A stretch of 64,000 bases of DNA from Enterococcus faecalis (GCF_029024925.1 NZ_CP118962.1:1706001-1770000), one strand, 5' to 3'; counted from the first letter of the stretch, positions 28,433-37,257 are shown. Made by a program: numbers and translations. Notes: generated by a model from the sequence alone, not told the origin.

Positions 28433-29380
28433 TTACTCTTCCTCTGGTTTCTTCAAGATAATCGCATACCAATCGCCTTGATTAAAGAGTTGGTCCACCA
28501 CAAACCCGACTTTCGTTAGTGCTTCTAAAACCATTGCTTTTTTATCTTCAATAATTCCAGAAATAATGAAGGTACCGTCTTGTTTTAGCAAACGCCAAGC
28601 ATCTTCAATCATTAACACAATAATATCTGCCAAAATATTTGCGACGATTACATCAGCAGAATGGTCAATCCCTTTTAGTAAATCATTGGCTGACACATGA
28701 ACATCGGCCGCAATGGGATTTAAATCCATATTTTCTTTTGCCGCTGCAACTGCTACTTCATCTAAATCATATGCGTAGACGTCTTTAGCCCCTAAATAGC
28801 GACTTGCAATACTCAAAACACCAGAACCCGTTCCTACATCTAGAACTGTTTCGCCACCACGTAAAACAGTTTCTAAAGCTTGCAAGGTTAAACGAGTCGT
28901 TGGATGCGTGCCTGTACCGAAAGCCATGCCCGGATCCAATGTGATAATTTTTTCTGCTTCATCTTGTGCGTGATAGGCTTCCCAACTTGGCACAATCGTT
29001 AAGAATCGTGTGACACGGACAGGATGATAATATTTTTTCCAAGCAGTTGCCCAGTCGCTTTCTGCTACTTCACTAATTGTCATTTCGTTTTTACCAATGG
29101 ATAAGCCGTACTCTGGCAAGCGTAAAATATTTTCTTTCATAAATGGTAAAATTTCTGGTAAGAAGGTTGTTTCAGGAAAATAAGCCATCACAATCGCCCC
29201 TTCTTTAATGTGGGTGAATTGCTCTTTATCTAAAATTTCCCCATACAGATCACTTTCAAAATTTTCAATGTCCAACGCATCTTCAATGGCCACGCCACTT
29301 GCACCAGCTTCCATCATAATGTTTGAAATTGCTTCAACTGCTTCGCTAGCCGTTTCTACTTTTACTTCTGTCCACTTCAT
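28433..29380 (-). CDS. prmA: Ribosomal protein L11 methyltransferase
   Basis: A 315-residue class I SAM methyltransferase. The C-terminal Rossmann domain has DPGMAFGTGTHPTTRLTLQA, VLDVGTGSGVLSIA (motif I, about residues 180-193), and VANILADIIVLM with an N-[LI]-L catalytic-type loop. The N-terminal MKWTEVKVETASEAVEAISN is the L11-recognition domain. PrmA trimethylates several L11 residues. It is followed immediately by rsmE, the usual Firmicute pairing. Confidence 0.95.
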   Translation of the reverse strand: MKWTEVKVETASEAVEAISNIMMEAGASGVAIEDALDIENFESDLYGEILDKEQFTHIKEGAIVMAYFPETTFLPEILPFMKENILRLPEYGLSIGKNEMTISEVAESDWATAWKKYYHPVRVTRFLTIVPSWEAYHAQDEAEKIITLDPGMAFGTGTHPTTRLTLQALETVLRGGETVLDVGTGSGVLSIASRYLGAKDVYAYDLDEVAVAAAKENMDLNPIAADVHVSANDLLKGIDHSADVIVANILADIIVLMIEDAWRLLKQDGTFIISGIIEDKKAMVLEALTKVGFVVDQLFNQGDWYAIILKKPEEE

Positions 29381-29395
29381 GTTCTCACCTCTAAA

Positions 29396-29881
29396 TTAAT
29401 AACTTGGATACGCAATCCATTGTTCTTTTTCTGTTTCTGCCACTTTTTTAATCATCGCTTCAAAATCTGCTGGCTCCCAATGCAATTCAAAAACTTCCGC
29501 TGTTTCATCTGATAAAAAGTCTAACAAATCACTTTGCCCTTCATCTAAAACCACTTTTAAATAGTGAATGAATCCGTCTAAAACTGCTTTGCGTAGCCCT
29601 TTTTTTCCTTCATAAGGAATTGTGACTAAATACTCTTCGTCATCAACGACTGACTTTTGCGGATTGTAAAATAACAAACCATCTTCAAATTCAATGAATT
29701 CTTCTTCTGAAAGCGTACCATCAACATCATCAATCGCCACTTGCTCATTGTTTTCTGCATATAAACGAACAATGACTTCGATGGTATGGTTTTTACGATC
29801 CCAATCAAGGCCTACTTCGTAATCTCCTAAGTGTTTTTCAAGTTGTTCCTCTAAGTATGTGAGCATTGTTGCTTTTTTCAT
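29396..29881 (-). CDS. DUF3013 family protein
   Basis: A 161-residue acidic soluble protein of the lactobacillales DUF3013 family, recognised by MLTYLEEQLEKHLGDYEVGL, VGLDWDRKNHTIEVIVRLYA and the EEFIEFEDGLLFYNPQKS core. Function unknown. I favour ATG 29881 (MKKATML) eight bases from AAGGA; two other Met codons upstream are possible. The 3' end of the glycosylase gene overlaps its start, and prmA follows 15 bases later, so the four genes look like one operon. Confidence 0.8.
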   Translation of the reverse strand: MKKATMLTYLEEQLEKHLGDYEVGLDWDRKNHTIEVIVRLYAENNEQVAIDDVDGTLSEEEFIEFEDGLLFYNPQKSVVDDEEYLVTIPYEGKKGLRKAVLDGFIHYLKVVLDEGQSDLLDFLSDETAEVFELHWEPADFEAMIKKVAETEKEQWIAYPSY

Positions 29882-30515
29882 TTTCTTCATCCTTCCAGCC
29901 AAAATCTATTTGGTCTACTGCTGTTCTTTTTTGTTTAGAAATATATGGATTGCCAGCCACGACGTATCTTAAAGGCAATTCTGTCCAACGACCTTTATTG
30001 GGAATTCCAATTCGTGGTAGTGCCTCAATTTTTTTCGGAAATTTTCGTTTTTCTGGCACAAGCCGTAACGAACTAGAAAAAATCGACTGCCCATATAATT
30101 GCTTATCAATTCCTAAGGCTGCAACTAATTTACCTGGTCCATTGGTCAATTCCACGCCTTGACGTCCTTGGCGATTTTCAATCATTTTGTCTACACCTTC
30201 AACAGGTTCAATCGCGCGGATCATCACCCCTTGTGGTTTGCCTTGTTCTTGTGTCACCATATTTAAAATTAAATGCGTGTGCATAGTATATAAATAAATC
30301 GTGCCTGGTTTGTCATACATGGCTTGTAAGCGTGGCGTTTTTCTCAAGCCAAAGCTATGGGCCGCCTCATCATCAGGACCTAAATAAGCTTCTGCATCCA
30401 CAATGTACCCACCTAAAACGCCTGTTGCTGTTTCGTGCTCTAAATACATCCCTAACAAGTATTGCGCCACTTCTTCAGTTGTTTTTGTGTTAAAGATATT
30501 TATCGTTTCTTTCAT
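29838..30515 (-). CDS. mpg: 3-methyladenine DNA glycosylase (AAG/MPG family)
   Basis: A 225-residue protein of the mammalian-type AAG family that removes alkylated purines from DNA. Family blocks are AQYLLGMYLEHETATGVLGG, VDAEAYLGPDDEAAHSFGL (the catalytic-type Glu in VDAEAY), TMHTHLILNMVTQEQGKPQG and GVELTNGPGKLVAALGI. Start set at ATG 30515 (MKETINIF); a GTG 12 bases upstream is an alternative. It overlaps the DUF3013 gene. Confidence 0.92.
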   Translation of the reverse strand: MKETINIFNTKTTEEVAQYLLGMYLEHETATGVLGGYIVDAEAYLGPDDEAAHSFGLRKTPRLQAMYDKPGTIYLYTMHTHLILNMVTQEQGKPQGVMIRAIEPVEGVDKMIENRQGRQGVELTNGPGKLVAALGIDKQLYGQSIFSSSLRLVPEKRKFPKKIEALPRIGIPNKGRWTELPLRYVVAGNPYISKQKRTAVDQIDFGWKDEENEKSNNAHILRGTT

Positions 30516-30607
30516 TTCTTTCACCACTCCCTATCATACACGAAACCTTCCGCTATATCCATCTAAAACCCAAAAAACCACCAAAAAGCGAATGTACGTT
30601 CTTTATG

Positions 30608-30616
30608 TTATAATAA
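30608..30616 (+). promoter_or_regulatory. Extended -10 promoter of rarA
   Basis: TGTTATAAT (30608-30616) is an extended -10 element; no good -35 is seen at 17 bases. The rarA start codon is 28 bases downstream. Confidence 0.55.
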
Positions 30617-30643
30617 GATGATTATGAAAAAGGAGGTCCTTTT

Positions 30644-31921
30644 ATGCAACAACCTTTAGCCTATCGAATGCGACCTCGTCACTTAGACGAAGTAGTTGGT
30701 CAACAACATTTAGTCGGCCCTGGTAAAATTATTCGTCGGATGGTCGAAGCCAAAATGCTTTCATCGATGATTCTTTATGGGCCGCCTGGCACTGGAAAAA
30801 CCAGTATTGCCAGCGCAATCGCTGGTTCAACAAATTATGCCTTTCGCATGTTGAACGCGGCCACAGACACCAAAAAAGATTTACAAATCGTTGCTGAAGA
30901 AGCCAAAATGAGTGGCACAGTGATTTTACTGCTTGATGAAATTCACCGATTAGATAAAACAAAACAAGATTTTTTGCTCCCTCATTTAGAAAACGGACGA
31001 ATTATTATGATTGGAGCCACTACCGAAAATCCATATATTACAATTAACCCTGCGATTCGTAGTCGCACGCAAATTTTTGAAGTAAAGCCCTTAACGGAAA
31101 CAGACATTCAGCAAGCGATTCAAGAAGCCTTAACCGATAGCACACGTGGCTTAGGCGATTATCCCGTCCACTTAGAAGAAAAAGCATTACAACATTTGAC
31201 ACGCGCAACGAACGGTGACTTACGTAGTGCGCTAAATGGACTAGAATTAGCTGTTAAATCAACACCCAAAAATGAACAAGGCGAAATTAAGATCACCTTA
31301 CCGATTATTGAAGAGTGCGTGCAACGAAAAGCCTTAACCCATGATAAAGATGGCGATGCCCATTATGACGTGATTTCCGCTTTCCAAAAGTCGATCCGAG
31401 GAAGCGATGTAGATGCTGCACTTCATTATTTGGGTCGCTTAGTTGAAGCAGGTGATTTACCGATTATTTGTCGTCGTTTAATGGTCATTGCTTATGAGGA
31501 TATCGGTCTTGGGAATCCTGCGGCCGCCGCTCGGACAGTCACCGCTGTTCAAGCCGCCGAAAAGCTAGGGTTTCCAGAAGCTAGGATTCCTCTAGCTAGT
31601 GTCGTCATTGATTTATGTTTATCGCCAAAATCAAATTCTGCAGTCACAGCGATTGATGCTGCTTTGGCAGATATTCGACAAGGCTCTGTGGGAGACGTTC
31701 CTGATCATTTGCGTGATGCCCACTATGCTGGAGCCAAAGAATTAAACCGTGGCATTGGTTATCAATACCCACATAATTTTGAAAACGGTTGGGTCAATCA
31801 GCAATACTTACCTGACAAATTAAAAGAGGCACGTTATTACGAACCGATTGATATTGGTAAATATGAACAAGCCTTACATCAGCAACTCAAGCGTATCCAA
31901 GAATGGAAACAGAAAAAATAA
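30644..31921 (+). CDS. rarA: Replication-associated recombination protein RarA (MgsA/WRNIP1 family)
   Basis: A 425-residue AAA+ ATPase. It opens LAYRMRPRHLDEVVGQQHLV; Walker A is ILYGPPGTGKTSIASAIAG (about residues 43-61), Walker B is VILLLDEIHRLDKTKQDF, sensor 1 is IGATTENPYITINPAI, and the C-terminal tetramerisation domain has VIAYEDIGLGNPAAAART. RarA acts at stalled forks. It is divergent from mpg, and the 6S RNA gene follows, a neighbourhood also seen in B. subtilis. Confidence 0.95.
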   Translation: MQQPLAYRMRPRHLDEVVGQQHLVGPGKIIRRMVEAKMLSSMILYGPPGTGKTSIASAIAGSTNYAFRMLNAATDTKKDLQIVAEEAKMSGTVILLLDEIHRLDKTKQDFLLPHLENGRIIMIGATTENPYITINPAIRSRTQIFEVKPLTETDIQQAIQEALTDSTRGLGDYPVHLEEKALQHLTRATNGDLRSALNGLELAVKSTPKNEQGEIKITLPIIEECVQRKALTHDKDGDAHYDVISAFQKSIRGSDVDAALHYLGRLVEAGDLPIICRRLMVIAYEDIGLGNPAAAARTVTAVQAAEKLGFPEARIPLASVVIDLCLSPKSNSAVTAIDAALADIRQGSVGDVPDHLRDAHYAGAKELNRGIGYQYPHNFENGWVNQQYLPDKLKEARYYEPIDIGKYEQALHQQLKRIQEWKQKK

Positions 31922-31957
31922 CAAAATAATACGCTTTCAAAAAAAGAAACAATCTCG

Positions 31958-31986
31958 TTGCCGATTTTGAGAGAGTATGCTATTAT
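31958..31986 (+). promoter_or_regulatory. Promoter of the 6S RNA
   Basis: TTGCCG (31958-31963) and TATTAT (31981-31986) are 17 bases apart; transcription would start near 31991, at the first base of the closing stem. Confidence 0.7.
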
Positions 31987-31990
31987 AAAG

Positions 31991-32196
31991 ATGGTAAATC
32001 TGTGATGTACGCGTTGTCCTTTCACTGTGTTGACCGAACATTTTTATTGATATCTAGGGATCCTGCTTGTATCAAAGTTGGTAACATGCCTTTTCTTTTG
32101 GTAGTTCAATACTGCGATCGAGGAACCCACCTGCTTATCTTGCGGGTTCAATACTCTAGGACGATTACCGGCATCGACGGATTTTACCATTTTTAT
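31991..32196 (+). ncRNA. ssrS: 6S RNA
   Basis: About 205 bases of non-coding sequence with its own promoter. Its ends pair (ATGGTAAATC and GTGATG at 31991-32006 with CATCG and GGATTTTACCAT at 32172-32190), giving a long closing stem. More paired blocks follow, for example the AACCCACCTGC/GCGGGTT region near 32124-32150, around a large central bubble, as 6S RNAs need to mimic an open promoter for RNA polymerase. A short T run follows the closing stem. Position after rarA matches the Firmicute context. No reading frame is preserved. Confidence 0.82.
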
Positions 32197-32206
32197 GAAG
32201 ATTTCT

Positions 32207-32238
32207 AAACAATTTGCTCTGGCAAGTTGTTTTTTTTT
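32207..32238 (+). terminator. Terminator downstream of the 6S RNA
   Basis: AACAATTTGC and GCAAGTTGTT arms with a short loop are followed by eight or more T, ending just before the ribosome site of the next gene. It probably backs up the 6S RNA stop. Confidence 0.75.
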
Positions 32239-32248
32239 GGAGGACAAG

Positions 32249-32527
32249 ATGATTCGTATACTCGTACTATTACTCGCCGTTGTCACAGGCGTAGCCAGTT
32301 ATTATTTGATGAAGAAAAGTGCAGCTTTTTTACCACTCTTAAAAAAAGAAACTGCAACAGAAAGTCAACAGTTTATCGAACGTTTTGGGCGTTATTACTT
32401 GATTATCGCCATTCTAGGTGTTCTAGCGGCTATTTTTAATCGCCCGTTATTGTCAATTGGTTTTATCTTTTTTGTTTTATTACTTTCAACGTTATTTAGT
32501 TTAACTTTTGCAAAAAAAATGTCATAA
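32249..32527 (+). CDS. Small membrane protein, 92 aa, unknown
   Basis: A 92-residue protein with three hydrophobic helices (about residues 2-18, 48-65 and 68-86): MIRILVLLLAVVTGVASYYL, YYLIIAILGVLAAIFN, LSIGFIFFVLLLSTLFSLTF. A charged loop (KKETATESQQFIERFGR) lies between the first two. It starts at ATG 32249 behind GGAGGACAAG; the upstream ATG at 32195 would read through the terminator. I recognise no characterised family. It lies between the 6S RNA terminator and the dispersed repeat. Confidence 0.75.
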   Translation: MIRILVLLLAVVTGVASYYLMKKSAAFLPLLKKETATESQQFIERFGRYYLIIAILGVLAAIFNRPLLSIGFIFFVLLLSTLFSLTFAKKMS

Positions 32528-32542
32528 AAGACGATGAATTTA

Positions 32543-32720
32543 AAGAGGTCGGGACAGAAGTGTTTAACTCCGAGAAATAAGAAGGAATTTCCGAAAATTG
32601 TTCTTTAATTTTTGGAGAATTTCGGCTTATTTCCGAAGGAGTTGCTTCTGTTTCCGCCGTTTATCAATTTTTAAGCCTGGGACAAAAATCCAAAGTGATT
32701 TTTGTCCCAGGTTCTTTTTT
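32543..32720 (+). repeat. Dispersed intergenic repeat, copy B
   Basis: About 178 bases starting AAGAGGTCGGGACAGAAGTG and ending in a hairpin with 15-base arms (32676-32690 and 32697-32711; GGGACAAAAATC) followed by T. It matches copy A at 993-1220 in inverse orientation, but lacks the 53-base segment after CTCCGAGA. The hairpin may terminate the preceding small gene. Confidence 0.85.
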
Positions 32721-32842
32721 TACAAAAAAATGCCAATATTCAGAAAAAAAAGAAGCGGTTTCAGTTTCTTTTTTTCTTTGTTTGTTTTACAATTATTATA
32801 GAAACAATTAATGATTTTTTTACGCTGAAAGGAGCGGTTATT

Positions 32843-33316
32843 ATGTTACAACAATATCAAAAAATTATGATAGCAATCGATGGTTCTGACGAAGCAGACT
32901 TAGCCTTTAAAAAAGCGGTCAACGTCGCTAAACGAAACGATGCTGAATTACTATTAGCACATGTTGTTGATACGCGCTCTTTCCAATCAGTGTCCTCTTT
33001 TGATGGTGCGCTAGCAGAAGAAGCAATGTCAATGGCAAAAGAAACCTTAGACACCTACCAACAACAAGCGGTGGATATGGGACAAACAAAAGTCTCTAGC
33101 GTTCTAGCCTATGGTTCTCCTAAGAACATTATTGCCAAAGAATTACCAAAAGAATACAACATTGATTTAATTATGTTAGGAGCAACTGGATTAAATGCCG
33201 TTGAGCGTTTATTTATTGGCTCTGTCTCTGAATCAGTTATCCGTAACGCTAGTTGCGATGTTCTCGTTGTACGGACGGATTTAGACAACAAATTACCAAA
33301 AAATGAAGAAAAATAA
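32843..33316 (+). CDS. Universal stress protein (UspA family)
   Basis: A 157-residue UspA-fold protein. It begins MLQQYQKIMIAIDGSDEADL; the ATP-binding signature is seen in LIMLGATGLNAVERLFIGSVS and SVIRNASCDVLVVR (G-2x-G-9x-G-S type). USPs are small cytosolic ATP-binding proteins induced by stress. Start ATG 32843 follows AAAGGAG; a longer frame to 32702 reads through the repeat hairpin and is rejected. A strong terminator follows. Confidence 0.9.
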   Translation: MLQQYQKIMIAIDGSDEADLAFKKAVNVAKRNDAELLLAHVVDTRSFQSVSSFDGALAEEAMSMAKETLDTYQQQAVDMGQTKVSSVLAYGSPKNIIAKELPKEYNIDLIMLGATGLNAVERLFIGSVSESVIRNASCDVLVVRTDLDNKLPKNEEK

Positions 33317-33321
33317 AAAAT

Positions 33322-33373
33322 AAAAAGAAACTGAGCCAACTATCAAAAGTGATAGTTGGCTCAGTTTCTTTTT
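33322..33373. terminator. Bidirectional terminator between usp and ackA
   Basis: Perfect 24-base arms (33322-33345 and 33350-33373) around loop AAAG, with A and T tracts at the ends, serve both convergent genes. Confidence 0.9.
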
Positions 33374-33387
33374 ATTTACCTATTAAG

Positions 33388-33418
33388 CACACCTTGTGAG
33401 AGCATCTCACAAGGTGTG
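33388..33418. terminator. Second hairpin downstream of ackA
   Basis: Perfect 14-base arms (CACACCTTGTGAGA/TCTCACAAGGTGTG) with loop GCA, 10 bases from the ackA stop. The T run is weak, so it may be a 3'-end-protecting hairpin or the first part of a double terminator. Confidence 0.6.
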
Positions 33419-33427
33419 TTCGTTTAA

Positions 33428-34615
33428 TTATTTTAGACGTTCTACGTCACGGGCAATCATTAACTCTTCATCAGTTGGTACTAATAGAAGCTTGATTTTT
33501 GAATCATCAGTTGAGATAACTGCTTCTTCACCGTGTACATTATTTTTGTCATCATCGATTTCACAACCAAACCAAGTCATGCCATCAATAATATCTTTAC
33601 GAACGCCAACTGCATTTTCACCGATTCCAGCAGTAAAGACAATCGCATCAACGCCATTCATAACAGTGACATAGCTACCAATGTATTTACGAATACGATC
33701 GATAAAAATGTTGTATGCTGTTTGAACTTCAGGTTTATCTAAGTTTGATTGTATATCGCGCATGTCGCTTGATAAACCATTTGTTAAACCTAATAAACCA
33801 GATTTTTTGTTTAAAATATCAACCATGTCTTGTACATCAGTCAAGCCAAGTTTTGTCATTAAATAAGGTAATAGTGACGCATCAACATCCCCTGAACGAG
33901 TCCCCATTGTAACGCCAGCAAGAGGAGTGAAGCCCATTGATGTATCGACTGATTTACCACCATCAACTGCAGTGATTGAAGCACCATTTCCTAAGTGACA
34001 AGTGATAATTTTCAAGTCTTCAATTGGACGACCTAACATTTCTGCAGCACGTTGAGAGACATAACGATGACTTGTTCCATGTGCCCCATATTTACGTGCA
34101 GCAAATTTTTCATAGTATTCACGCGGTACACTATACAAATAGTTGTGTTCTGGCATTGTTGTGTGGAACGACGTATCAAAGACTGCCACGCTAATGATTT
34201 CTGGTAAGATATGTTTAAATGCTTTAATCCCCATCGCATTCGCTGGGTTGTGTAAAGGTGCTAATTCAGATAAAGCTTCAATTTTTTCTAATACTTCGTC
34301 TGTAATAACAACAGAATCTTTAAATTCTTCTCCACCAGCAACTACACGGTGACCAACACCAGTAATTTCATCATAAGAACCTAAAATGTTTAAGTCGATT
34401 AATTGGTCTAGTAACATTTTTACTGCCACTTCATGGTTATCAATATCAACAATTACTTCATATTTTTGTCCTTCACCATATTTAATTGTGAAGATAGAAT
34501 CTTTTAAGCCAATACGTTCAACGATTCCTTTAGCGATCACTTCTTCATTTGGCATTTGGTATAATTGCCATTTTAAACTTGAACTACCTGCATTAATTGC
34601 AATTGTTTTAGACAT
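33428..34615 (-). CDS. ackA: Acetate kinase
   Basis: A 395-residue enzyme making ATP from acetyl phosphate. Signatures: [19 protein letters not shown] at the start (ATP and phosphate site), [47 protein letters not shown]-like block, [19 protein letters not shown], and [13 protein letters not shown] near the end. It follows the YtxK-like gene after 24 bases with AGAGGAG, the order also found in B. subtilis (ytxK-ackA). Confidence 0.97.
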   Translation of the reverse strand: MSKTIAINAGSSSLKWQLYQMPNEEVIAKGIVERIGLKDSIFTIKYGEGQKYEVIVDIDNHEVAVKMLLDQLIDLNILGSYDEITGVGHRVVAGGEEFKDSVVITDEVLEKIEALSELAPLHNPANAMGIKAFKHILPEIISVAVFDTSFHTTMPEHNYLYSVPREYYEKFAARKYGAHGTSHRYVSQRAAEMLGRPIEDLKIITCHLGNGASITAVDGGKSVDTSMGFTPLAGVTMGTRSGDVDASLLPYLMTKLGLTDVQDMVDILNKKSGLLGLTNGLSSDMRDIQSNLDKPEVQTAYNIFIDRIRKYIGSYVTVMNGVDAIVFTAGIGENAVGVRKDIIDGMTWFGCEIDDDKNNVHGEEAVISTDDSKIKLLLVPTDEELMIARDVERLK

Positions 34616-34639
34616 AATTTTCTCCTCTTCGTTACTATT

Positions 34640-35647
34640 TTATTTTAAATTTGAAGCTTTCCAAGCTTCAAATTGTTTAAAGAACTCCGTTACTTTATTG
34701 ATATCTTTCAAAGAGGCAAGTTTTGCTAACAAAACTTCCTTCACTTGCTCAGCATCTGCACCCTTGTTTTGAACAAGCAAGATACTTTTACGTGATTGTT
34801 CTGACTTAAACAATTCATCAGGTAACTGTATCATTCCTTGTAAATAGACGTTTTTTGTCAACCAATTTTTAAAGAATTCACTTTGCTCAGTCTCTAAAAT
34901 ATTGGTTGGGATTAAGAATAAGCCGAACCCTGCTGGTTTCACGTATTTCATGGCTTGTTCCATTAATAAATGATGCGCATAACTATGGCCTTCCTCCGCA
35001 GCAGCAGCAAATCCCTTTGCTCGCTCATCATTTGGATAATAGCCAATCGGCAAGTCACTTAATGCTAAATCAACTGGATCCAATAACAAATCTTGCAATC
35101 CGTCTTGATGGAACAACTGAATATTAGCTTGTGACCAAGCATTGTTCACAGAAGATACCGCCAAAAGTGTTTCATCGATATCCACACCATAACCAGAAAC
35201 TTTGTAACCAGCTGTTTCAAGGTTTAGCAGAACCGTTAACAGTAAATTTCCCATTCCTGAAGCAGGATCTAAAATTTTTAATGGCTCTGATTTATTTGTT
35301 AATTGTTCTACTAAATAAACAAACAAAAAGCCAATACCGTCTGGCGTCAATTGATGATTTGCTTGAAGCTGCTCTTTTCTCGTTCCTTTTAACAAAAGTA
35401 ATTGGGACAAGCGTCGCACATCTTCAGGAGCTAAATCAATTTTTTTAATCGTATGATACAGCGTTTCTAATTGTTTCACTGTCTCTGGATTAGGTACTCC
35501 GTCAAGTACTCGTACTTGAAAATCATCTAAAATATTTTCACCATTTTCAATATACGCATCTAAAAAAGAAGTATCCAATGACTGTTGCAATAACTGGATT
35601 GCTTGTTCCATTGGCTCGAAAGCCTCTTCAATTTTTTCTGGGAACAA
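34640..35647 (-). CDS. Class I SAM-dependent methyltransferase, YtxK-like
   Basis: A 335-residue protein related to N6-adenine-type methyltransferases: LTPDGIGFLFVYLVEQL and LKILDPASGMGNLLLTVLL (SAM motif I, about residues 123-141), GVDIDETLLAVSSVNN, and DLALSDLPIGYYP where N6-MTases have NPPY. The target is unknown. It starts with TTG at 35647 behind GAGGTG. It is placed between comGG and ackA as in B. subtilis. Confidence 0.85.
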   Translation of the reverse strand: MFPEKIEEAFEPMEQAIQLLQQSLDTSFLDAYIENGENILDDFQVRVLDGVPNPETVKQLETLYHTIKKIDLAPEDVRRLSQLLLLKGTRKEQLQANHQLTPDGIGFLFVYLVEQLTNKSEPLKILDPASGMGNLLLTVLLNLETAGYKVSGYGVDIDETLLAVSSVNNAWSQANIQLFHQDGLQDLLLDPVDLALSDLPIGYYPNDERAKGFAAAAEEGHSYAHHLLMEQAMKYVKPAGFGLFLIPTNILETEQSEFFKNWLTKNVYLQGMIQLPDELFKSEQSRKSILLVQNKGADAEQVKEVLLAKLASLKDINKVTEFFKQFEAWKASNLK

Positions 35648-35775
35648 ATTAGCACCTCTATTCTATTCAAAATGTAACAACTTCCATACCTGTTTTATTT
35701 TAACGAAAAAAGAAAGAATAATCAATGCCTTTACTGTCTTTCTTCTAAAATCTAATAATTTGTAGAAAAACAACG

Positions 35776-36129
35776 CTATTCCAGCATTGTTTCCGCTTTT
35801 TTTTGATGAGAAACTCTCTCTTGATATTGGTATTTTCGACCAGATTTGTTTAATAAAACAGTTATTCTTAATTGTTCATTTTTATATGTATAATCGAGGG
35901 TTACTTGCTCGTACATGAGCTTTTCTTCTGTTTTTAACTTTCGTCTATTTTGTTTAACATCTGCAAGAAATAAATGAAGGATACTTTTCCCTGCATAGTA
36001 TTCCTGGGTAGCTTGCGTAAATTTTTGTGTTAACTGACGTTCTTCTAGTAACTGAAGGGCGAGAAAACTCATCAAATAAACAAAGGCCATGGCCGTGAAC
36101 AATAAGTTTCCTGAATATTTTTGCCTCAT
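35776..36129 (-). CDS. comGG: Competence pseudopilin-associated protein ComGG
   Basis: A 117-residue protein with one N-terminal membrane helix (NLLFTAMAFVYLMSFLALQLL) after a short charged end, then a helical, Lys/Gln-rich domain. It lacks the classic pseudopilin Phe-Thr-Leu-x-Glu site, as is usual for ComGG. Identified mainly by order: comGE, comGF, this gene, then ytxK-ackA. Its ATG overlaps the comGF stop (TAATG). Confidence 0.75.
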   Translation of the reverse strand: MRQKYSGNLLFTAMAFVYLMSFLALQLLEERQLTQKFTQATQEYYAGKSILHLFLADVKQNRRKLKTEEKLMYEQVTLDYTYKNEQLRITVLLNKSGRKYQYQERVSHQKKAETMLE

Positions 36130-36563
36130 TAAAATTCTCCCTTTATCGGAAAAAAACTATCAAATGTTTTTCCAGAAGTAAAAGTAACTTCCAAAGTAAA
36201 CGATTGTCCTTCATTTTTAAACTGTCCATTTTTGATACCAATTAACAGCGGTTGATAGCCTTTACCATTGACTCGCTTAATAATTTTATCTTCTTTGATT
36301 TGAATTGAAATAGTCTTGTTTGTTTCTGAGTCGAGGAAAGAAATCTCTTGAGCAGAGCCTGTTTGGAAAACGAGCTTTTGACATTCTTTTTCTAATTGAA
36401 TTAAAAAAATATGCCAGGATTTCGAATCATTGTTTTTCAAATATTGATTTCCGATAAAACTTTGTTGAATCATCAACTGAAACAATTGACACATACAACT
36501 TAAAACGACTAGTGCCACTAAACACTCTAACATTGTAAAACCCGCATATTTTTTATTGACCAA
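36129..36563 (-). CDS. comGF: Competence minor pseudopilin ComGF
   Basis: A 144-residue pseudopilin. The prepilin site and helix GFTMLECLVALVVLSCMCQL (Glu at +5 of the cleaved product) is diagnostic, followed by the ComGF-type segment SWHIFLIQLEKECQKLVFQTG. It probably forms the tip of the DNA-uptake pilus with ComGC-G. It begins at TTG 36563, overlapping the comGE stop. Confidence 0.85.
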   Translation of the reverse strand: MVNKKYAGFTMLECLVALVVLSCMCQLFQLMIQQSFIGNQYLKNNDSKSWHIFLIQLEKECQKLVFQTGSAQEISFLDSETNKTISIQIKEDKIIKRVNGKGYQPLLIGIKNGQFKNEGQSFTLEVTFTSGKTFDSFFPIKGEF

Positions 36564-36879
36564 TCAAAATCGCTCCTCTTGAATCTGTGACTTTTAGTAT
36601 CCTTCTTCCCTCGTTCTCCATCAAAGAAAATCGGTAAGTTTCTCCTTGATATATCCGCTCTTTGAAACGTAAATCACCCGTCTGCTCTAAAAATAAAATT
36701 GCTTCGTATCCTAGACGAGTGCGCGTTAATTCTTGCTCCCGTTGATAATTTTGCTGAATTAATTGTGTAATAGTCAGGGAGAATATCCCTGCTACCACAC
36801 ATACAATACTAAAACTAACGAGACTCTCTAATAAAATAAAACCGCTATAAATAGTTAATTTTCTTCGTATATTTGCCAC
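36553..36879 (-). CDS. comGE: Competence minor pseudopilin ComGE
   Basis: A 108-residue protein with a pseudopilin N-terminus (SGFILLESLVSFSIVCVVAG; Glu after the hydrophobic start) and a short tail. It starts at GTG 36879. The last codons of comGD (reading TEFPDGEWQIYEEN, stop TAA) overlap its beginning, but comGD upstream is broken off, so its normal transcript is lost. Confidence 0.8.
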   Translation of the reverse strand: MANIRRKLTIYSGFILLESLVSFSIVCVVAGIFSLTITQLIQQNYQREQELTRTRLGYEAILFLEQTGDLRFKERIYQGETYRFSLMENEGRRILKVTDSRGAILIGQ

Positions 36880-36907
36880 TCCCCATCTGGAAATTCCGTA
36901 ACAATTT
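36860..36907 (-). pseudogene. comGD: comGD 3' remnant at the prophage junction
   Basis: In the frame ahead of comGE the codons read VTEFPDGEWQIYEEN then TAA, a plausible ComGD C-terminus overlapping the comGE start. An in-frame TAA lies directly upstream of these codons, so only about 15 residues remain. The rest of comGD, and comGA-GC, should lie at the other end of the prophage. Confidence 0.55.
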
Positions 36908-36960
36908 AAGGAACAAAAACATCATACAATACGCATTAAATAGCTGTTTTGTCATTTTTG
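36885..36960. other. Inferred prophage attachment junction (att) in comGD
   Basis: Bacterial comG coding sequence stops here and phage-like accessory sequence begins. The exact core cannot be given without the other junction, outside the window. No tRNA is involved; the target is the end of comGD. Confidence 0.55.
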
Positions 36961-37094
36961 ATAATCTAAGATATGTAAATAATACCGCAAATCTGTGGTA
37001 AATTTTGTGGTAAAAATACACGTATGAGTATTTGACATTTTATTGAGTTTAGAATACGGCTAACTGAAATAGTTTGCCTACAAGGCGACTACGA

Positions 37095-37133
37095 AAAAAA
37101 GACCTTATTCTTAAAAGAATGGAGGTCTTTTTT
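37095..37133. terminator. Bidirectional terminator near the prophage end
   Basis: AAAAAGACCT and AGGTCTTTTT outer arms with ATTCTT/AGAAT inner pairing and A/T tracts on both sides. It insulates the prophage edge from the comG genes. Confidence 0.7.
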
Positions 37134-37257
37134 GTATTATAATAATAAGCACACCAACTGACTTTTAGGCTTTTGTTTCAATTTTGTAAGTCAATCGTTA
37201 GATATATCAATGGATAAGTAGAATATTTCATTCTATTCTCTTTTTGAGGTGAATATA

